A DNA stretch of 64,000 nt from Plantago ovata (taxonomy: Eukaryota; Streptophyta; Magnoliopsida; Lamiales; Plantaginaceae). The position numbers and the translations under genes were made by a program. The stretch is taken from contig CM051458.1 in NCBI GenBank assembly GCA_028274465.1, forward strand, positions 14,957,566 to 15,021,565, written 5' to 3'. A model generated the notes under the pieces. It worked only from the letters and a program-made list of their open reading frames with translations. It was not told the DNA's origin and ran no database searches. Shown here one piece after another: positions 35,498 to 47,915 of this stretch (positions within the stretch are counted from its first letter, which is position 1; every line of letters starts with the position of its first letter).

Positions 35498-38400
35498 ATG
35501 TCATCATCTGGAGAAGAAGCATTCATCGGTTCAATTGATCAAGGCACAACGAGCACGAGGTTCATCATCTATGATCGTTCCGCAAAGCCAATTGGATCTC
35601 ACCAGGTCGAATTCACTCAGTTCTATCCACAATCAGGGTAAAGATTCAATCTTTTTAATGGGTTTTCACCGTTTGTTATGTTTTCACGTTTTTTCATGAC
35701 ATATGATCGTAAAGGTTGAATCTTTTTTGATGGGTTTGTTTGGTTTTGGTAGATGGGTTGAGCATGATCCGATGGAGATTCTTGAAAGTGTGAGAGTGTG
35801 TGTTGCAAAGGCTCTTGATAAGGCCACTGCTGATGGACACAATGTTGACAACGGATTGAAGGCCATTGGTTTGACCAATCAGAGAGAGACAACTGTTGTT
35901 TGGAGCAAATCCACTGGCCTTCCCCTTCACAAGGCCATTGTCTGGATGGACGTCCGTACCAGTTCTATTTGCAGGTATCCATCCCCTTTTCAATTTTGTG
36001 ATCTGGGCTCTGAGTATTTTTCTGATGTGTCATCTTTATAGATGTGTTAATAAGCCTGTTGTGATAATTTCTTGAATAGCATTTAAAAAAAAAATCTTTT
36101 TCATGTTCAAGATTGCTTTAGACTGTTTGGGAACTTTTACGTCTCGAAAAGATGCTTATTTGGCCTAAAAGTGTGAATATGAAATTGATATGCAAATTTT
36201 TAGGCCTTGGTAGCTGTTTAAGTTTCTAATGAGGGCGAGATGTGGCTGAAAACTTTGGAGTTGTTTGGAGAAATAAACATAACGGCTCACTATCTTTTTA
36301 AGCCAGAGTTTGCTATTTTGTGTATTTTTGCTTGATTATTGAAGCAAGTTTGTTCACCAAACTAAGAAATTTTAGTCAAGATGCTTGTGAAGTATTGCAT
36401 GTTCTGTCCAAAGAAATCTAATACTTTAATTCAATCTGATCTTGTGGACTAGATCAAGTATTTAATGCAGAATATTCTTTTTTTTTTTTTCCTTTTTTTA
36501 ATACAGGAAATTGGAGAAAGAACTACCCGGGGGAAGAACTCACTTTGTTGAGTCATGTGGTTTACCAATAAGCACTTATTTCAGTGCCCTGAAGTTACTG
36601 TGGTTGTTGGATAACGTAAAAGAAGTACAAGAAGCAGTTAAGAAAGGAGATGCATTGTTCGGAACCATAGATACCTGGTTGATTTGGAACTTGACTGGAG
36701 GGAAGGACAATGGTTTGCACGTCACTGACGTGTCAAATGCATCAAGAACTATGTTGATGAACCTTAAGACACTGGAATGGGACAAAAAGACATTGGAAAT
36801 TCTGGGAATTCCAGCCGAAATATTACCTAAAATTGTAAGCAATGCTGAAATTATAGGTAATATTGGCAAGGGATGGCCCATTACTGGCATCCCCATTGCT
36901 GGATGTCTTGGTGATCAACATGCCGCTATGTTGGGACAATCATGTAGGAAAGGAGAAGCCAAAAGCACATATGGGACTGGTGCTTTTATTCTCCTGAACA
37001 CCGGAGAGGAGGCAATCAAGTCGAATCATGGGCTTTTGAGCACTTTGGCCTATAAGCTTGGGCCCAAGGCTCCCACTAATTATGCACTGGAAGGTTCCAT
37101 TGCCATTGCTGGTGCAGCGGTTCAGTGGCTAAGGGACAGTCTTGGAATAATCAAGAGTGCTGGTGAGATTGAGGCTTTGGCTAAGGAGGTTGACTCCACT
37201 GGCGGTGTATATTTTGTGCCTGCTTTTAATGGATTGTTTGCACCTTGGTGGCGTGATGATGCTCGTGGTGTCTGCATTGGTATCACTAGGTTTACAAACA
37301 AGTCCCACATTGCAAGGGCTGTGCTCGAAAGCATGTGTTTTCAGGTGAAAGACGTGTTGGATTCAATGCACAAGGATGCAGGAGAGAAGGGTGAGGTGAA
37401 GAGTGAGAAAGGGGAGTTTTTACTTAGAGTGGATGGTGGCGCTACTGCTAATAATCTCCTAATGCAGATTCAGGTATATTTTCTTCTTCTGTACTGCACT
37501 CGTCGGACTAGTTTAAAGTTTCATTATTTTCTCATTTGTTTTCACTCTGAAAGTAATCTAAATGCAAACAAAAGAATAATTTCTTTACATATTTGTAAGT
37601 AGTATTGCTGAAATGTTTCTAATATTAACCAACTACTAATATATATCGCATAAACAACTTTAATCTGTTGATCAGATACTACTTCATTACTTTTATGGTA
37701 GAAAGACGTCTGTTTAGTTTCCTAGTAAGTATGACATGCATTGACAGCTGATTATGTGTGTTTTCATTTATTGTTTCTGCGTTAAACTTGCATGGAGATT
37801 TTACCATGCAGAGGCAGTATATCTGTAGAAAATTAGCCTGCAGTGAATTGCCGTAACATATTTCATTTTTGGTATTACAAAAAGGCTGAATGAAGTATGC
37901 CTATGTGAGCCAAAGATTGTAGAAATGTAAGAGTCGAGTATCTATCGTGCACAATTTTTGCCTAATTTTGCATGTAGGAAGCTCTGCTGTAGCCTAACAC
38001 CCCACGTCTCAGTGTGCTGTTGGATTAGACTGAGATTTCTTTGGTTTTTCTGTTATCGGAAAGTTGAAATTCTGAGTGAGTTGGTGTTGAAAGTTCTATC
38101 TTGTTGTGTGTACGGATATAATATTATGGAGAGAGAGCATAAATTGAAGGTCGAATCATTTCTGTTTTATGGAGTCTAATACATCAGTTAAAAACAAAAA
38201 TCAAACATGGGGTAATTCTTCAGCGTGAAGTTATATTTTCTAGCTTGTCAATCGCGGCCTTCTCTGACTGTATCATGTTCTAAATGCAGGCGGACTTGTT
38301 AGGGAGTCCAGTAGTGAGGCCAGCTGATATAGAGACAACGGCACTTGGGGCAGCATTTGCAGCTGGACTTGCAGTTGGCATCTGGACCGAACAGGAGATA

Positions 38401-38535
38401 TTTGCTTCTGCTGAGAAGATGAAGAAAGACACAACATTCAGTCCTGTTTTAGCCGAAGATTTGAGGAAGAAGAAAGTGGATTCCTGGTGCAAAGCAGTGT
38501 CCAGAACTTTTGATCTGGCTGATCTCTCTCTGTAA
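35498..38535 (+). CDS. GLI1: Glycerol kinase (NHO1/GLI1-like), 524 aa, four exons
   Basis: Exons 35498-35637, 35753-35974, 36507-37473 and 38290-38535 join in phase to 524 residues with no lesion, close to the 522 of the Arabidopsis enzyme. It phosphorylates glycerol to glycerol-3-phosphate with ATP in the cytosol, feeding glycerolipid synthesis and seed-oil breakdown. FGGY-kinase features: phosphate loop [13 protein letters not shown] (residues 10-22), [31 protein letters not shown], and the C-terminal ATP-site region [18 protein letters not shown] with [15 protein letters not shown]. It is a single gene with no functional partner next to it. The start is the only ATG before the phosphate loop. 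Confidence 0.96.
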
Positions 38536-39793
38536 TTAATTTATACACAGAGTTCCTTGGCATTCCGTTCACAGTTTCCATTTTACAAACCTCATGGGTT
38601 CTTTTTATCTTCCTTGAAGAAATAGTATCTTCTTGTTATGGTGATTAGCCTTTTGGTATAGTGCTATTCAATAATTGGAAATATGGTATAGTTTTACTTG
38701 TATACTTTTTTCATGTCAGAACAATATTGTAGTTTAACACTTTTCTTATTGTAATGTGAAAATAAAGTTGAGTTGTGACTTTTTTTTGCTGTACATTTGC
38801 ATATCTTCAGCTCACCTGTTTTTCAATTTTTTTTAATTTTCACTAGTATAATAAATTTAATATAATACTCGTTTGTAAATTTTATCGAATAAATTTTTTA
38901 TATTGATTAAAATACTACTATTATTAGTTATTAGTTAGCCACTACTAGTAATATTTGGGTTCTACATTTTTCTCTCTCTCTATTATTTTGTAATTTTGTG
39001 ATAACATAAGATTCATATCAGAGAGAATTGCAGAACATGAAAGAGTAAATAAAACTGCATAATTCACAATGAATCATTTACAAAAAGAGTTAAGTACATA
39101 TTTACACATGTGGTTACTTAGTAAGTTGTTGCTAATGTGCACCTAAGATATTTATAATTGTGCTAACATACACCTAACTAACCGAGCGTGAGATGTCTTG
39201 AATGGCATCACACGTAACTGGACTAAGTGACTAACAACCAAACTCCTTTGATATCGAATTGGCGAATTGCTGCGTACATGAGTTGGAAGTTGTTCTCTTC
39301 TTCGTGAATTTGATCCGGTACTCGTAGACCGTAGTGTCCCATGTAGCAGAACTTGATTTACTTTGATTAATCCTTCTTCACAATTCATCAAAAAAAGTAT
39401 AATATGTTACTAGAAATTAAAAAAGTGAATGGACGCATTAAAACTACCGGGCAGATTTCGATATGCGAAGAAGCTGGGATATATATACGTATAAACAAAT
39501 AATGGAGTATTATCTAGTAAATTATTATTAGGCAGAAAAAAGAAGGTACTTTTAGGAATTTTTTTTACTAAATCTATTTGATACTAGATGAAAAGATGCA
39601 ACACTCTAAAACTATTGCGAATGGACGAAACATTTCAAGAAATGCAACTATTGCGAAAAGTTACAACTATTAGAAGTGGCTTTTCGATAATTATAAATAA
39701 GTTGCGATAACTTTTGAAATTTTTGATTCATTTCAGTTTCTTAAATTACCCGCCAGAAATATCAGCATCTATCCTTACAGTACTTTCTTCCTC
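38536..39793. other. Glycerol kinase 3' region and spacer
   Basis: A likely 3' UTR with AATAAA at about 38761 is followed by AT-rich DNA. No other coding signal; the small open frames on the minus strand near 39152-39391 have no recognisable content. Confidence 0.5.
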
Positions 39794-40408
39794 ATGGCGT
39801 CTCCAAATCCATCCAACCATCCAAGGCCAGACGACCTTGTCGTTTATGTCGATCAATCTGATTTCCAGACTGCAGTCCATAGATTCACTGGAAATCCCGA
39901 ACTTAATCCCATAGAAACTGTTCCTCCAGTACTGCCAGCTATCGTCATTAGGCCTATCGTAAGAAGGCCCGAGCCGCCTCCTCCTTATGCGATCAGCAGT
40001 AATGCTTCGGGGACCTCTGGAGTTGGAGACGGAGACAACATGCAGGCTGTGGACCCGACATTTAATGGATTACGCAAGGCTATTCCCGGCAAGACAAGTC
40101 CACTGAAACACGGTTTCCAGCCATACAAGAAACAGCCCAGTGCAGGAAATCCCAAGTCGGATAATGCTGCCTCCTCCTCGAAAACTACAATGTCGAAGCC
40201 TCCTACTGAAGAAGTTGCAAATGTAGACAATGGGACCTCTGAGGACGTTGTGATGGAGTATGAAAGCCCAATAGTAGGGGTGTTGAATGAGGAACAAGAG
40301 AGGTCTGTTGCTAATCAGCTTGAGGCAGTTAGTGTCAATGTTAATCCGGCCAAGCCGAGAGCTAGAAAATCTTCTGAAGTTATGAAAGGGTTAATATGCA
40401 GCCTATAG
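39794..40408 (+). CDS. VQ-motif-like protein (VH variant), intronless
   Basis: 204 aa from a good ATG. Residues 21-31 read FQTAVHRFTGN, matching the VQ signature FxxxVQxxTG except that H replaces Q. VQ proteins are intronless plant nuclear cofactors that bind WRKY transcription factors. The rest is proline/serine-rich and disordered, with acidic patches (EDVVMEYESPIVG). A tandem partial copy lies directly downstream. The VQ call rests on one short motif plus size, lack of introns and position of the motif near the N terminus. Confidence 0.62.
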   Translation: MASPNPSNHPRPDDLVVYVDQSDFQTAVHRFTGNPELNPIETVPPVLPAIVIRPIVRRPEPPPPYAISSNASGTSGVGDGDNMQAVDPTFNGLRKAIPGKTSPLKHGFQPYKKQPSAGNPKSDNAASSSKTTMSKPPTEEVANVDNGTSEDVVMEYESPIVGVLNEEQERSVANQLEAVSVNVNPAKPRARKSSEVMKGLICSL

Positions 40409-40880
40409 TCCGGAAGCTATTCCAGTCACCCACTACTCGTCCCAACGAGGCTAGTCCACCAGATTTAACCCTTACATTTATCAAACGCCCAGGGAAGCCC
40501 GAGACTAGTAATTCCTCACAGGCGAAAGATATGACGCTGGAGTCCCCTGATGAATTTGCAGATCACTTTGATGTGTTAGCCGCACTCCAGCAACTGACCA
40601 AAAATCCAAATCTGCTCGTGACAAGACTAGCCCACTGTATACCGGCTTTAAGTTGTTTGGAAGCACGGCCAGTGCAACTAAGGGCAAGACGAATAATGGC
40701 AAAGATAATGCCTCCTTAAAAGCAACAACACTGCCGGAGTCCTCTACTGATGTTGCAAATGTGGACAATGTGCCATCTGAGAACGTTGCAAACGTGCATG
40801 AAATCCCACAAATGCCAATGCAGGAGGAAGAAGAGAGGCGTGATGCTGAGCCTGACCCTAACACTCGAGACAAGATCTGA
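40396..40880 (+). pseudogene. Degenerate tandem copy of the VQ-like gene
   Basis: Two overlapping frames (40396-40719 and 40653-40880) align with the gene just upstream. SPDEFADHFDVLAALQQLTKNP corresponds loosely to the VQ segment. After a shift near 40640, SSTDVANVDNVPSENVANVHE matches TEEVANVDNGTSEDVV. The motif has lost the invariant V-Q/H and G, and the frame is broken, so this is a decayed duplicate or a frameshifted C-terminal half of the same gene. Confidence 0.55.
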
Positions 40881-41432
40881 TCAACCGGTGCTGTTGCCTT
40901 AGTTTATTGTAGTATGTTAGTGGTGGTATTTAGCTATGTGAATCATATATGTTGCGCAATTTACTATTGTATTGCGACTGGGAATTCATATTTGAATACA
41001 TTGTTATATTTTAAGATGTGAAAATCTTGCGAAATATTCAAATATAGATTGTTAACATTAGTAAAAATGAAAATAATCTTGACTGAATGAGAAATAGTAA
41101 AAATCCTGCGCATGTACACTGAAATGGATGTGTGTACTGCTATATATGTAACTCATATTGCGCAGCCTCTGGTATGCAACATGATATTGTCGGAATAATT
41201 AGAATTAGATTTCTTTTATATTCGGTTCTACAAAAATCTATGTAAAGCATATAAATTTTCCGTAAAATACAACAGTTTTAAGTACAAATATGGTATGAAT
41301 ATAGTTACAAAGAACTTTATTACAAGTTACAATTAACATTATCACAACACCTCTGTTCAATACGTGTATAAAACCAAGCAGATTACAAAACTAATGTGGA
41401 TGTTACAAGCTGTATACAACTTACAGCATCGA
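40881..41432. other. Spacer between VQ copy and FRO gene
   Basis: AT-rich, no features recognised; presumably 3' UTRs of the two convergent loci. Confidence 0.5.
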
Positions 41433-42232
41433 TCACCAGCTGAAACTGATGGATAGATTCAAAATGCAAATGGTTTGCTAGTCCAGACGCACATATCCTT
41501 GCAATGTCATGTCGAATGCTCTTAGGACCGCTAGCTAGTACCCCAACATCTGATCCGATCCTTTACAGTCGAAAAGTATCCCTGTCATTTCATCAAACAG
41601 CATAATCATTCAATTTTTATGTTAATTTTGTGTTCTGCATGCTATATTTATTGCATATTGTGAAATTAATATTTGCTCAATGTGGAAAGAAAGAAATATA
41701 TTAAATATAATTGTAATGAAAAGTAGATGTGAAAAATAGTTGTTCCCAACTGCATGCAGATAGTGTTCATAGCAAACCATCACTAAAAGTTGATCAGAAT
41801 GTACAATAAACGACTGGAAAGATGAACTTACGCTTGAGATCAAGTCTTGCACCAAAGTGCACTTTGGTGCATTAAACTAGAGATTGCTGTGGAAAGCTCT
41901 CTAGTTCTCTGTCCGTAGAATATAACCAAGAAGCGGGTTATGTTGTTGGACTTGCATGGAAGATCAACACTCAGAATTTGTTTGTCAGCTGGTGAAGCTT
42001 TTCTCTTTTGCCAGAGAAAAATAGTACTGGCTGCAATGAAGATGGAGAAACATACAAGAAAAATGTCCCAAAGAATCTTTAAGCTGTAATGATAATTTTC
42101 ACCCCTGCGTTCCACATGATATATGTGGTAACCAGTTACGAATCCCGGAAGTAATAGAAACCGGACAAAGGAGGATGAAATTATCGCTCCAAGCAATAGC
42201 CAGCTATTCGTGCCAGGAACATCAGATATGGG

Positions 42233-42540
42233 CAGGGGCGGAGCCAGAAAATAATATCGCATATACGAAAATAATTTTTATTATTTATGGTAGGATAAAT
42301 TTTTTATGTAATAAATAGAAAATATTTGAAATATCAAACCTATATAATACTAGAGGTAATAATTCTACTAACCATCCATAATTTATGTGCATTTTTAGAA
42401 AGAAAAACAACAAATAATGTCAAATAAATAGGTAGTGCAGTATGCAAGAAATTATCAAAAATAAACATATATATAGGTAAAAAAAAAAAAAAAGGGTAAG
42501 TGAAGCAGCACTACCCTGCCCCTTAATAGCTCCGCCCCTG
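42233..42540. mobile_element. hAT-type MITE in an FRO exon
   Basis: 308 bp with ends CAGGGGCGGAGCCAG and AGCTCCGCCCCTG, and an exact 8-bp duplication GATATGGG at 42225-42232 and 42541-42548. An 8-bp duplication and CAGGG ends fit the hAT superfamily. It splits the codon run FDSPIS / DVPGTNSW of the FRO gene. Confidence 0.93.
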
Positions 42541-44334
42541 GATATGGGTGAATCAAAAGTATTTTGTTTTAACAGTTTCGTCTGCATTTGCTTCTTATCA
42601 TCCTCAAGTGAACTTTCCTGCTCTTGAGTAACATAGGCTTCTATCCGTAGTTGCAATTTTGAAATGTCTAATGTGTTGCTCGACAAAGGAAGCAAAAGGT
42701 CTAACATGGTTAGATCCACTGTGTTCTTGAATGCAGTGATTAAGAGAACACTTGGAACCTTTGCATTAGGTTCCATACTTCGGAAGATGATTTCACGTAT
42801 GAATATGATGGGTATGAATGGAGCAATGCCACTTCAGATCCACTACTTATCATCACCAGTGTCTCGTGTCTGAAACAAATTTTAAAACATGTAGCAGAGT
42901 TTAACTTTGTAAGACTAGTGTAACCAAATATTAGTTAGGCAGATGAGATTTTGAAAAATTCATATTAACAGTATTAAATCATACTCTAGAAAATGAGATG
43001 ATGCTGGACCATAAGGCCCTTCAGTTGATACTGTAAGACTGTCTAAAGAAGGAAGTTGCTGATAGAGCTTTTGAGTCCAATTTCCCAGTGTCTTGTTGAC
43101 AACACCCAGCTTTTCGGGTTCTAGGTTGCTGTTTGAACGGATGCCACTGTAACTTGCATACACTCGGAACATGGACAAACAAGATACTTGTTGGATTGTA
43201 GCTCAAATCTGAAAATTGATATTTTTATTATAATTTGAAAAGAACTAGATGGAAAAATTATATATAGTACATGATCACTTAGTAAGCTGTTTGTTACTTC
43301 ACCTCGAGATTTAGCAAATGTGAGCTCCATGGTTCCGTTAGGTAAAAGGTATGTTGAAAGTAACCTAGAGTTTTTCCAATCGTAGGTATCGATCTATGAG
43401 GAAGATTTCAGGAAGAATCATGCACACATAGGCTACACCGACATGCATGAAACAGAACAGATAAGACGGTATAGAGCTAGTGAACGTAAAAGAAAACTTC
43501 GAACATTTTTCTTCTAACACGATCGAGACTTGTTGCCCATATGGCTAAGGAAAACACAAATGCAATCACTCCAGCTAAATCCGATAGGTATGTGCTGCTC
43601 CATTCGAGTATCTGCACTGATGATCAAAAATGATCTCATGTTAAAATTAATGTTAAGGTAGAGAACCATGGCTATACATAGTCTTGATAAAATTTTAAAA
43701 AAGCATGAACATTTATTTATAAATTTAATTGAGATGCTGAAGTTCAGAGAAGAAACATATTGAGAGATGTACCTCATACATTTTATAAGTCATTGACCAG
43801 AATATGATGAAACCAATGGTATGCAATGTAATAAGAAGGGATGAGATATGGCCAAGCCAAATGTGATACTTGATGCTAGACTCTGATTTGAGGCCAAGCA
43901 GAGGTAAGACTGATGATCCCCGAGTCACCGGGAAAACCATAAAGTCCCAGCATGTTTTTCCAATATATCCAAGCCTCAGTGACACACTGTGAATTGAAAC
44001 TTGGCAAGCAAGTGGAGGGTGGCCAAAGCTGACATATATGTAATTTGCCAGGGACCAGATGAGCAGCACGACAAACATAAGCGCGAATGTGATTTCTACA
44101 GAGTTAACAATCCCCAGTAGTGTTGCAATTACAAGCTTCGGTCGTCTCAGAAACTGTGAAGAGCTCTTACCACTGCAGCAAAGTTGATTTCATGGCTGTT
44201 GCTTGTAAGAAAAAATAAAAATTCCCTATCTTCACTTCATTATAATATTAATTACAAATCTTTCAAACGTTGGATTTCTTGTTTATATGTAGGTAAGTGT
44301 TTATATGTAGGTAAACACATCCCAGTGTGGTAAT

Positions 44335-44996
44335 CAAGGCCGGCTAAGCCCAAGTGCAGAAAGCCCGCCCGAACAGGAACACCCAAAACTAGGGGCCCCA
44401 AAATTTTTCACAACATTTATATATAGCCTTTTGTTGTAGAAAATTTAACTGACCTGGGTAGGTTGTTTGGTTATGGGAGCTGGGCTACAGGGCTAAGATC
44501 TCCGGCTTCTATCTGGTCTTCGGTTCAAATCCTTCGATTAACAATTTTTATAACATTTACTTTAACTCTTTCACTATTATCCTTTATTTTATCATTTTTA
44601 CGTATGATACAAGTTTATGTTATGATTTTTCGAGTGTGTTTTTATTTAATTTGTATCATTGATATTTAATTTTACTTCATTTGATGTTCTCTAATATAAC
44701 TTCTTAATATTGTTGTTTTAATTTGTGAATCATTTTATATTATCTATTTTCTTTTAGAACTCTAGTTTTTAATATATTCTTTTGTTTTCATTTACGGAAT
44801 ATAATTTAATATTTTTAAATATGATTATTTTTAAAAAGAATATGGTATACTATTTGTGTCGTTCGTAACTTAGTTTTCTATTGTTTCATTTATAAATTTT
44901 TATTTTTATTAAAAAAAAATATTTTTACTATAGTGTTAAGTCAGGGCCTCGGTCTTAAAGTGGCACCGGGCCACCAAAATCTACGAGACGGCCCTG
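44335..44996. mobile_element. hAT-type element in an FRO exon
   Basis: 662 bp with ends CAAGGCCGGCT and AGACGGCCCTG, flanked by 8-bp copies GTGGTAAT (44327-44334) and GTGGCAAT (44997-45004), one mismatch. Removing it rejoins the FRO reading frame across MLIAT/LGCVYLH. It has no coding capacity. A tRNA-like segment with GGTTCAAATCC lies at about 44485-44540. Confidence 0.88.
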
Positions 44997-45044
44997 GTGG
45001 CAATGAGCATCACTGGGAGAATGTGAGTAAAAGTAGATTTCTCC

Positions 45045-47453
45045 CTGCAAAAGTTGATCACAAGCCTGTTAACTTTGAAGAATACATATATATAATGCAT
45101 GAGAAATATACAGAAAAAATATACTTGATGATGTATGTTTTTTTTTTTGGTTGATTTAATTGTTGAGTATGTCCTTCAAAAAATTCACTCCAAGGGTGCA
45201 TACTAAAAGAAATCACAACATAAACCAGCGCAAGTTTAACCTACTTGTTCCCAAATATATACTACCCAGAACCAAGCTATTATGTAGGAGTGAATCCAGG
45301 CTGTAATGTTTGTTTGTTTGCACCAACTCTGTCAGGGTCTTTCAGGGTTTGAAATTAAGCAGTTTTAGATAAAAAAAAATTAGAACACAATATTTTGGTG
45401 CATACAAATTTCTGGAAGTTTAGAAATTAGTTAAGTAGTAAGGGGGAGAAAATGTTTACCTCTTGTCTTGACATCTTATGGATAGTTAGTTAGACATTAC
45501 TATATTTTAATTCAATGGGGTGAGGATACTAAGTTCCATTTTCACCACGATTTATGGGTTTTCTATATCGTCTCAAATTAGAACGGCTGCACTAGAACGG
45601 GAGGTTGAGAACTAGAAAATGAAGTCTAATTAGATAATTAGACTTCCAAATTTCCTCTACCACTTATCTTAGTAGTGTATATATATAGCACGCCCTTGGT
45701 CTCTTCTCTCTTTGAAATATGTCTCACCTTCAAAATAAATTTTGCCAGATCAATTTGTTTTCAACACAAGATAACCTCTGGTTTGTGATCGGTGTTACGT
45801 TTTATCCTCTCTTTTTTTGGCATCCATTTCGAATTGAATTTTTTATTATGATACTAGGAACCGCGTCACACGCTACGCGGGTGAAGCGTAATCTTGTAAA
45901 ACATTATTGTTTTATTAAATAATATATTGAAATAAATTGAGTGAATATATAATCTTCACATAATGACTTCAAACGTAATAAAAAAATGGAGTAACTAATT
46001 GAGTAATTAAACTTAATATAAATGGTGTGCTATAAATGTATATCGTTTTTGTAGATATGCAATTAATAGTTTTGAATTGAACTATATTAGACATACGAAA
46101 ATTATTCTTCTGGTGAGTTAAGAACCATCAGATACATCTCTAAACTTTGGAAACATTCAACTTCAAAATCTGCAATGCATCTTTTTACATGTTAACTGGT
46201 ATTCTTCATCAGTTGAATATATTGTCAAGTGCTTCATATAAACATTCTAGTTTCATAATATGATGTTTTTAGTTATTTTTATCGTATGATTTAAGAATAA
46301 TTTAAGGTCAAATGACCATCGAAAAAGTCAACAAATCAAGTGTTACATTTATTATTGAGCGGAGGAAGTATGTCTTTTTTTATAAGAACATATCCTTGTT
46401 ATTTTTAAAATTAAGTATAATACGTCATACAACTTTATGTTAAAAAATAAAATTTTTAGAAGAGAATAAATAAAAAATTAAAAAATTACGTCAATAAGAT
46501 TCGAACCCAACATCTTCAACTACAATAATGATACAAATAATAGAGAAAAATCACGACAACAAGATTCGAACCAAACACCTTCAATAAAAATAATAATAAA
46601 AATAATGGAGAAAAATCACGTCAATAGGATTCGAACCCTACATCTTTTAATTAACTAATGACACATGTACGCACCAGATTGAAATTGGATAAGTAAGATC
46701 AATGGATTGAAATTGATTGGTAGGTCAATCAATTTGGTAAATCAACTGGATTATTATATAACTTTATTATGATATGATACCTCCTGGAACCTGATCGAGA
46801 ACGTACGATCACCGGTAAAGCTTATGGCTTCGATTCTAGAGATGTAACAGAAACCTTGATTGATATTCAGTTTTGAAATACTCAGATTTTACCCTTTCGT
46901 TACTTCAGTTAATTAACCTGGATTCCTTTGAGTTTTTTAATTGAGTTTATGTATTTGAATTCACACAGCAAGAAATGATTTGGAATCCGAGTGTGGAGAG
47001 GTGTTTGCAAGAAACAGTTGTAAGTGAGGTCGACTAATGCCGGACACAACAGGATGATAGATTCAGCTACTAGTTCCTGAGAATTTCAACTTTTCAAGAA
47101 CCCTTATTGAGGTTTTAGGTAAAAACTCAACTTTTCAATGTAATAATTCACAACTCACTTACAACGATGATGATAGATGTAACATGTACTTGCATGTCAT
47201 ACATTATGATAAACACCCAATTGCGCTTTGAAATTTATAATATGAACAACACTCGGTTTCAAACAACAATCGGGTACAAACTGATCTGAATTGATTCAAA
47301 GTCTATATACAGAATAAATCACACATTGAATATATAGTTTGATCTGAATTTTCTCTATTCGAATCCGATCCACATGATGCAAGGTTATTTATTAAGGAAA
47401 TTACTGTGGTAGTATAGTATGAAGTATCCATCCCTCTCCAAGAATCCAACAAA
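45045..47453. other. Intergenic region
   Basis: May contain the decayed FRO first exon near 45150-45300 (minus strand, LRWFML then stop). A TATA-like TATATATATAGC is at 45678, with no clear gene after it. Otherwise AT-rich. Confidence 0.4.
46485..46650. repeat. Three tandem repeats with tRNA B-box-like cores
   Basis: Units of about 60-70 bp contain AAATTACGTCAATAAGATTCGAACCC, AAATCACGACAACAAGATTCGA and AAATCACGTCAATAGGATTCGA. On the minus strand each carries GGTTCGAATCC-like sequence, the consensus tRNA B box. No complete tRNA fold is seen. Confidence 0.6.
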
Positions 47454-47915
47454 TCATCCTCCAAAAGATTCAGACAACACTTTCAACATCCGTGGCCGAG
47501 GCGAGCGCTTCACTATCAATGGCCAGCTCTTGTGGCTCCGAAATTCAGGGTCTTGAACAAAATCCGTTTCTTTACGCACACTTTGCCAGTTGAAGCATTG
47601 TACTAAAGATCCCAAGGCCAAAACAAGCATGCGCATGGCTAATGCTTCACCAGGGCAACCTCTCCTGCCTTTCCCGAATGGCATATGCCTGAACTCTTCC
47701 TTGGTATTATTACCATCTTTCCCCCCATAAACCTCTCTGGCTTAAACATCAAAGGGTCCTCCCAACTTGTAGGATCATGGTGAATAGCCCACGCGTTGAC
47801 AAATAGCATTGTACCACTAGGTATTTGGAAACCTCCAACAGTGCAATCGTCTAGTGACTCGTGTGGTAATAGCAATGGAAACACAGAGAACAGTCTTTGT
47901 GCCTCCTTCATAACG
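47454..47915 (-). pseudogene. C-terminal fragment of a CYP81-like cytochrome P450
   Basis: The minus strand shows the K-helix EAQR, PHESLDDCTVGGFQIPSGT, NAWAIHHDPTSWEDPLMFKP and ERF (PERF motif), then the heme-binding loop PFGKGRRGCPGEALAMRM and a C terminus ending at 47454. Sequence around the K helix and PERF region resembles CYP81 enzymes, which are ER-bound oxidases of specialised metabolism. A missing A near 47725 shifts the frame between PERF and the heme loop. The N-terminal 300 or so residues are missing, because the truncated CACTA element starts about 40 bp upstream. Confidence 0.88.

Larger units (their letters stand above)
41433..45044 (-). pseudogene. Ferric reduction oxidase (FRO-type), broken by two hAT insertions
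   Basis: Pieces in order on the minus strand: THILPVMLIATLGCVYLH (45044-44290, split by hAT 44335-44996); RRPKLVIATLLGIVNSVEIT and bis-heme region KYHIWLGHISSLLITLHTIG (about 44160-43740); WSSTYLSDLAGVIAFVFSLA to HVGVAY (about 43610-43400); YLLPNGTMELTFAKS; VSTEGPYGPASSHFLEYD (FAD/NADPH domain, about 43180-42960); then LITAFKNTVDLTMLDLLLP, TNSWLLLGAIISSSFVRFLL (split by a MITE at 42233-42540) and the last exon SGPKSIRHDIARICASGLAN to FESISFSW, stop at 41433. FROs are plasma-membrane or organellar NADPH-dependent ferric-chelate reductases. Additional damage: an in-frame TAG after FFYVH near 43470 and several one-base shifts (about 43370, 42830, 41540). A first exon may lie near 45150-45300. 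Confidence 0.87.
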
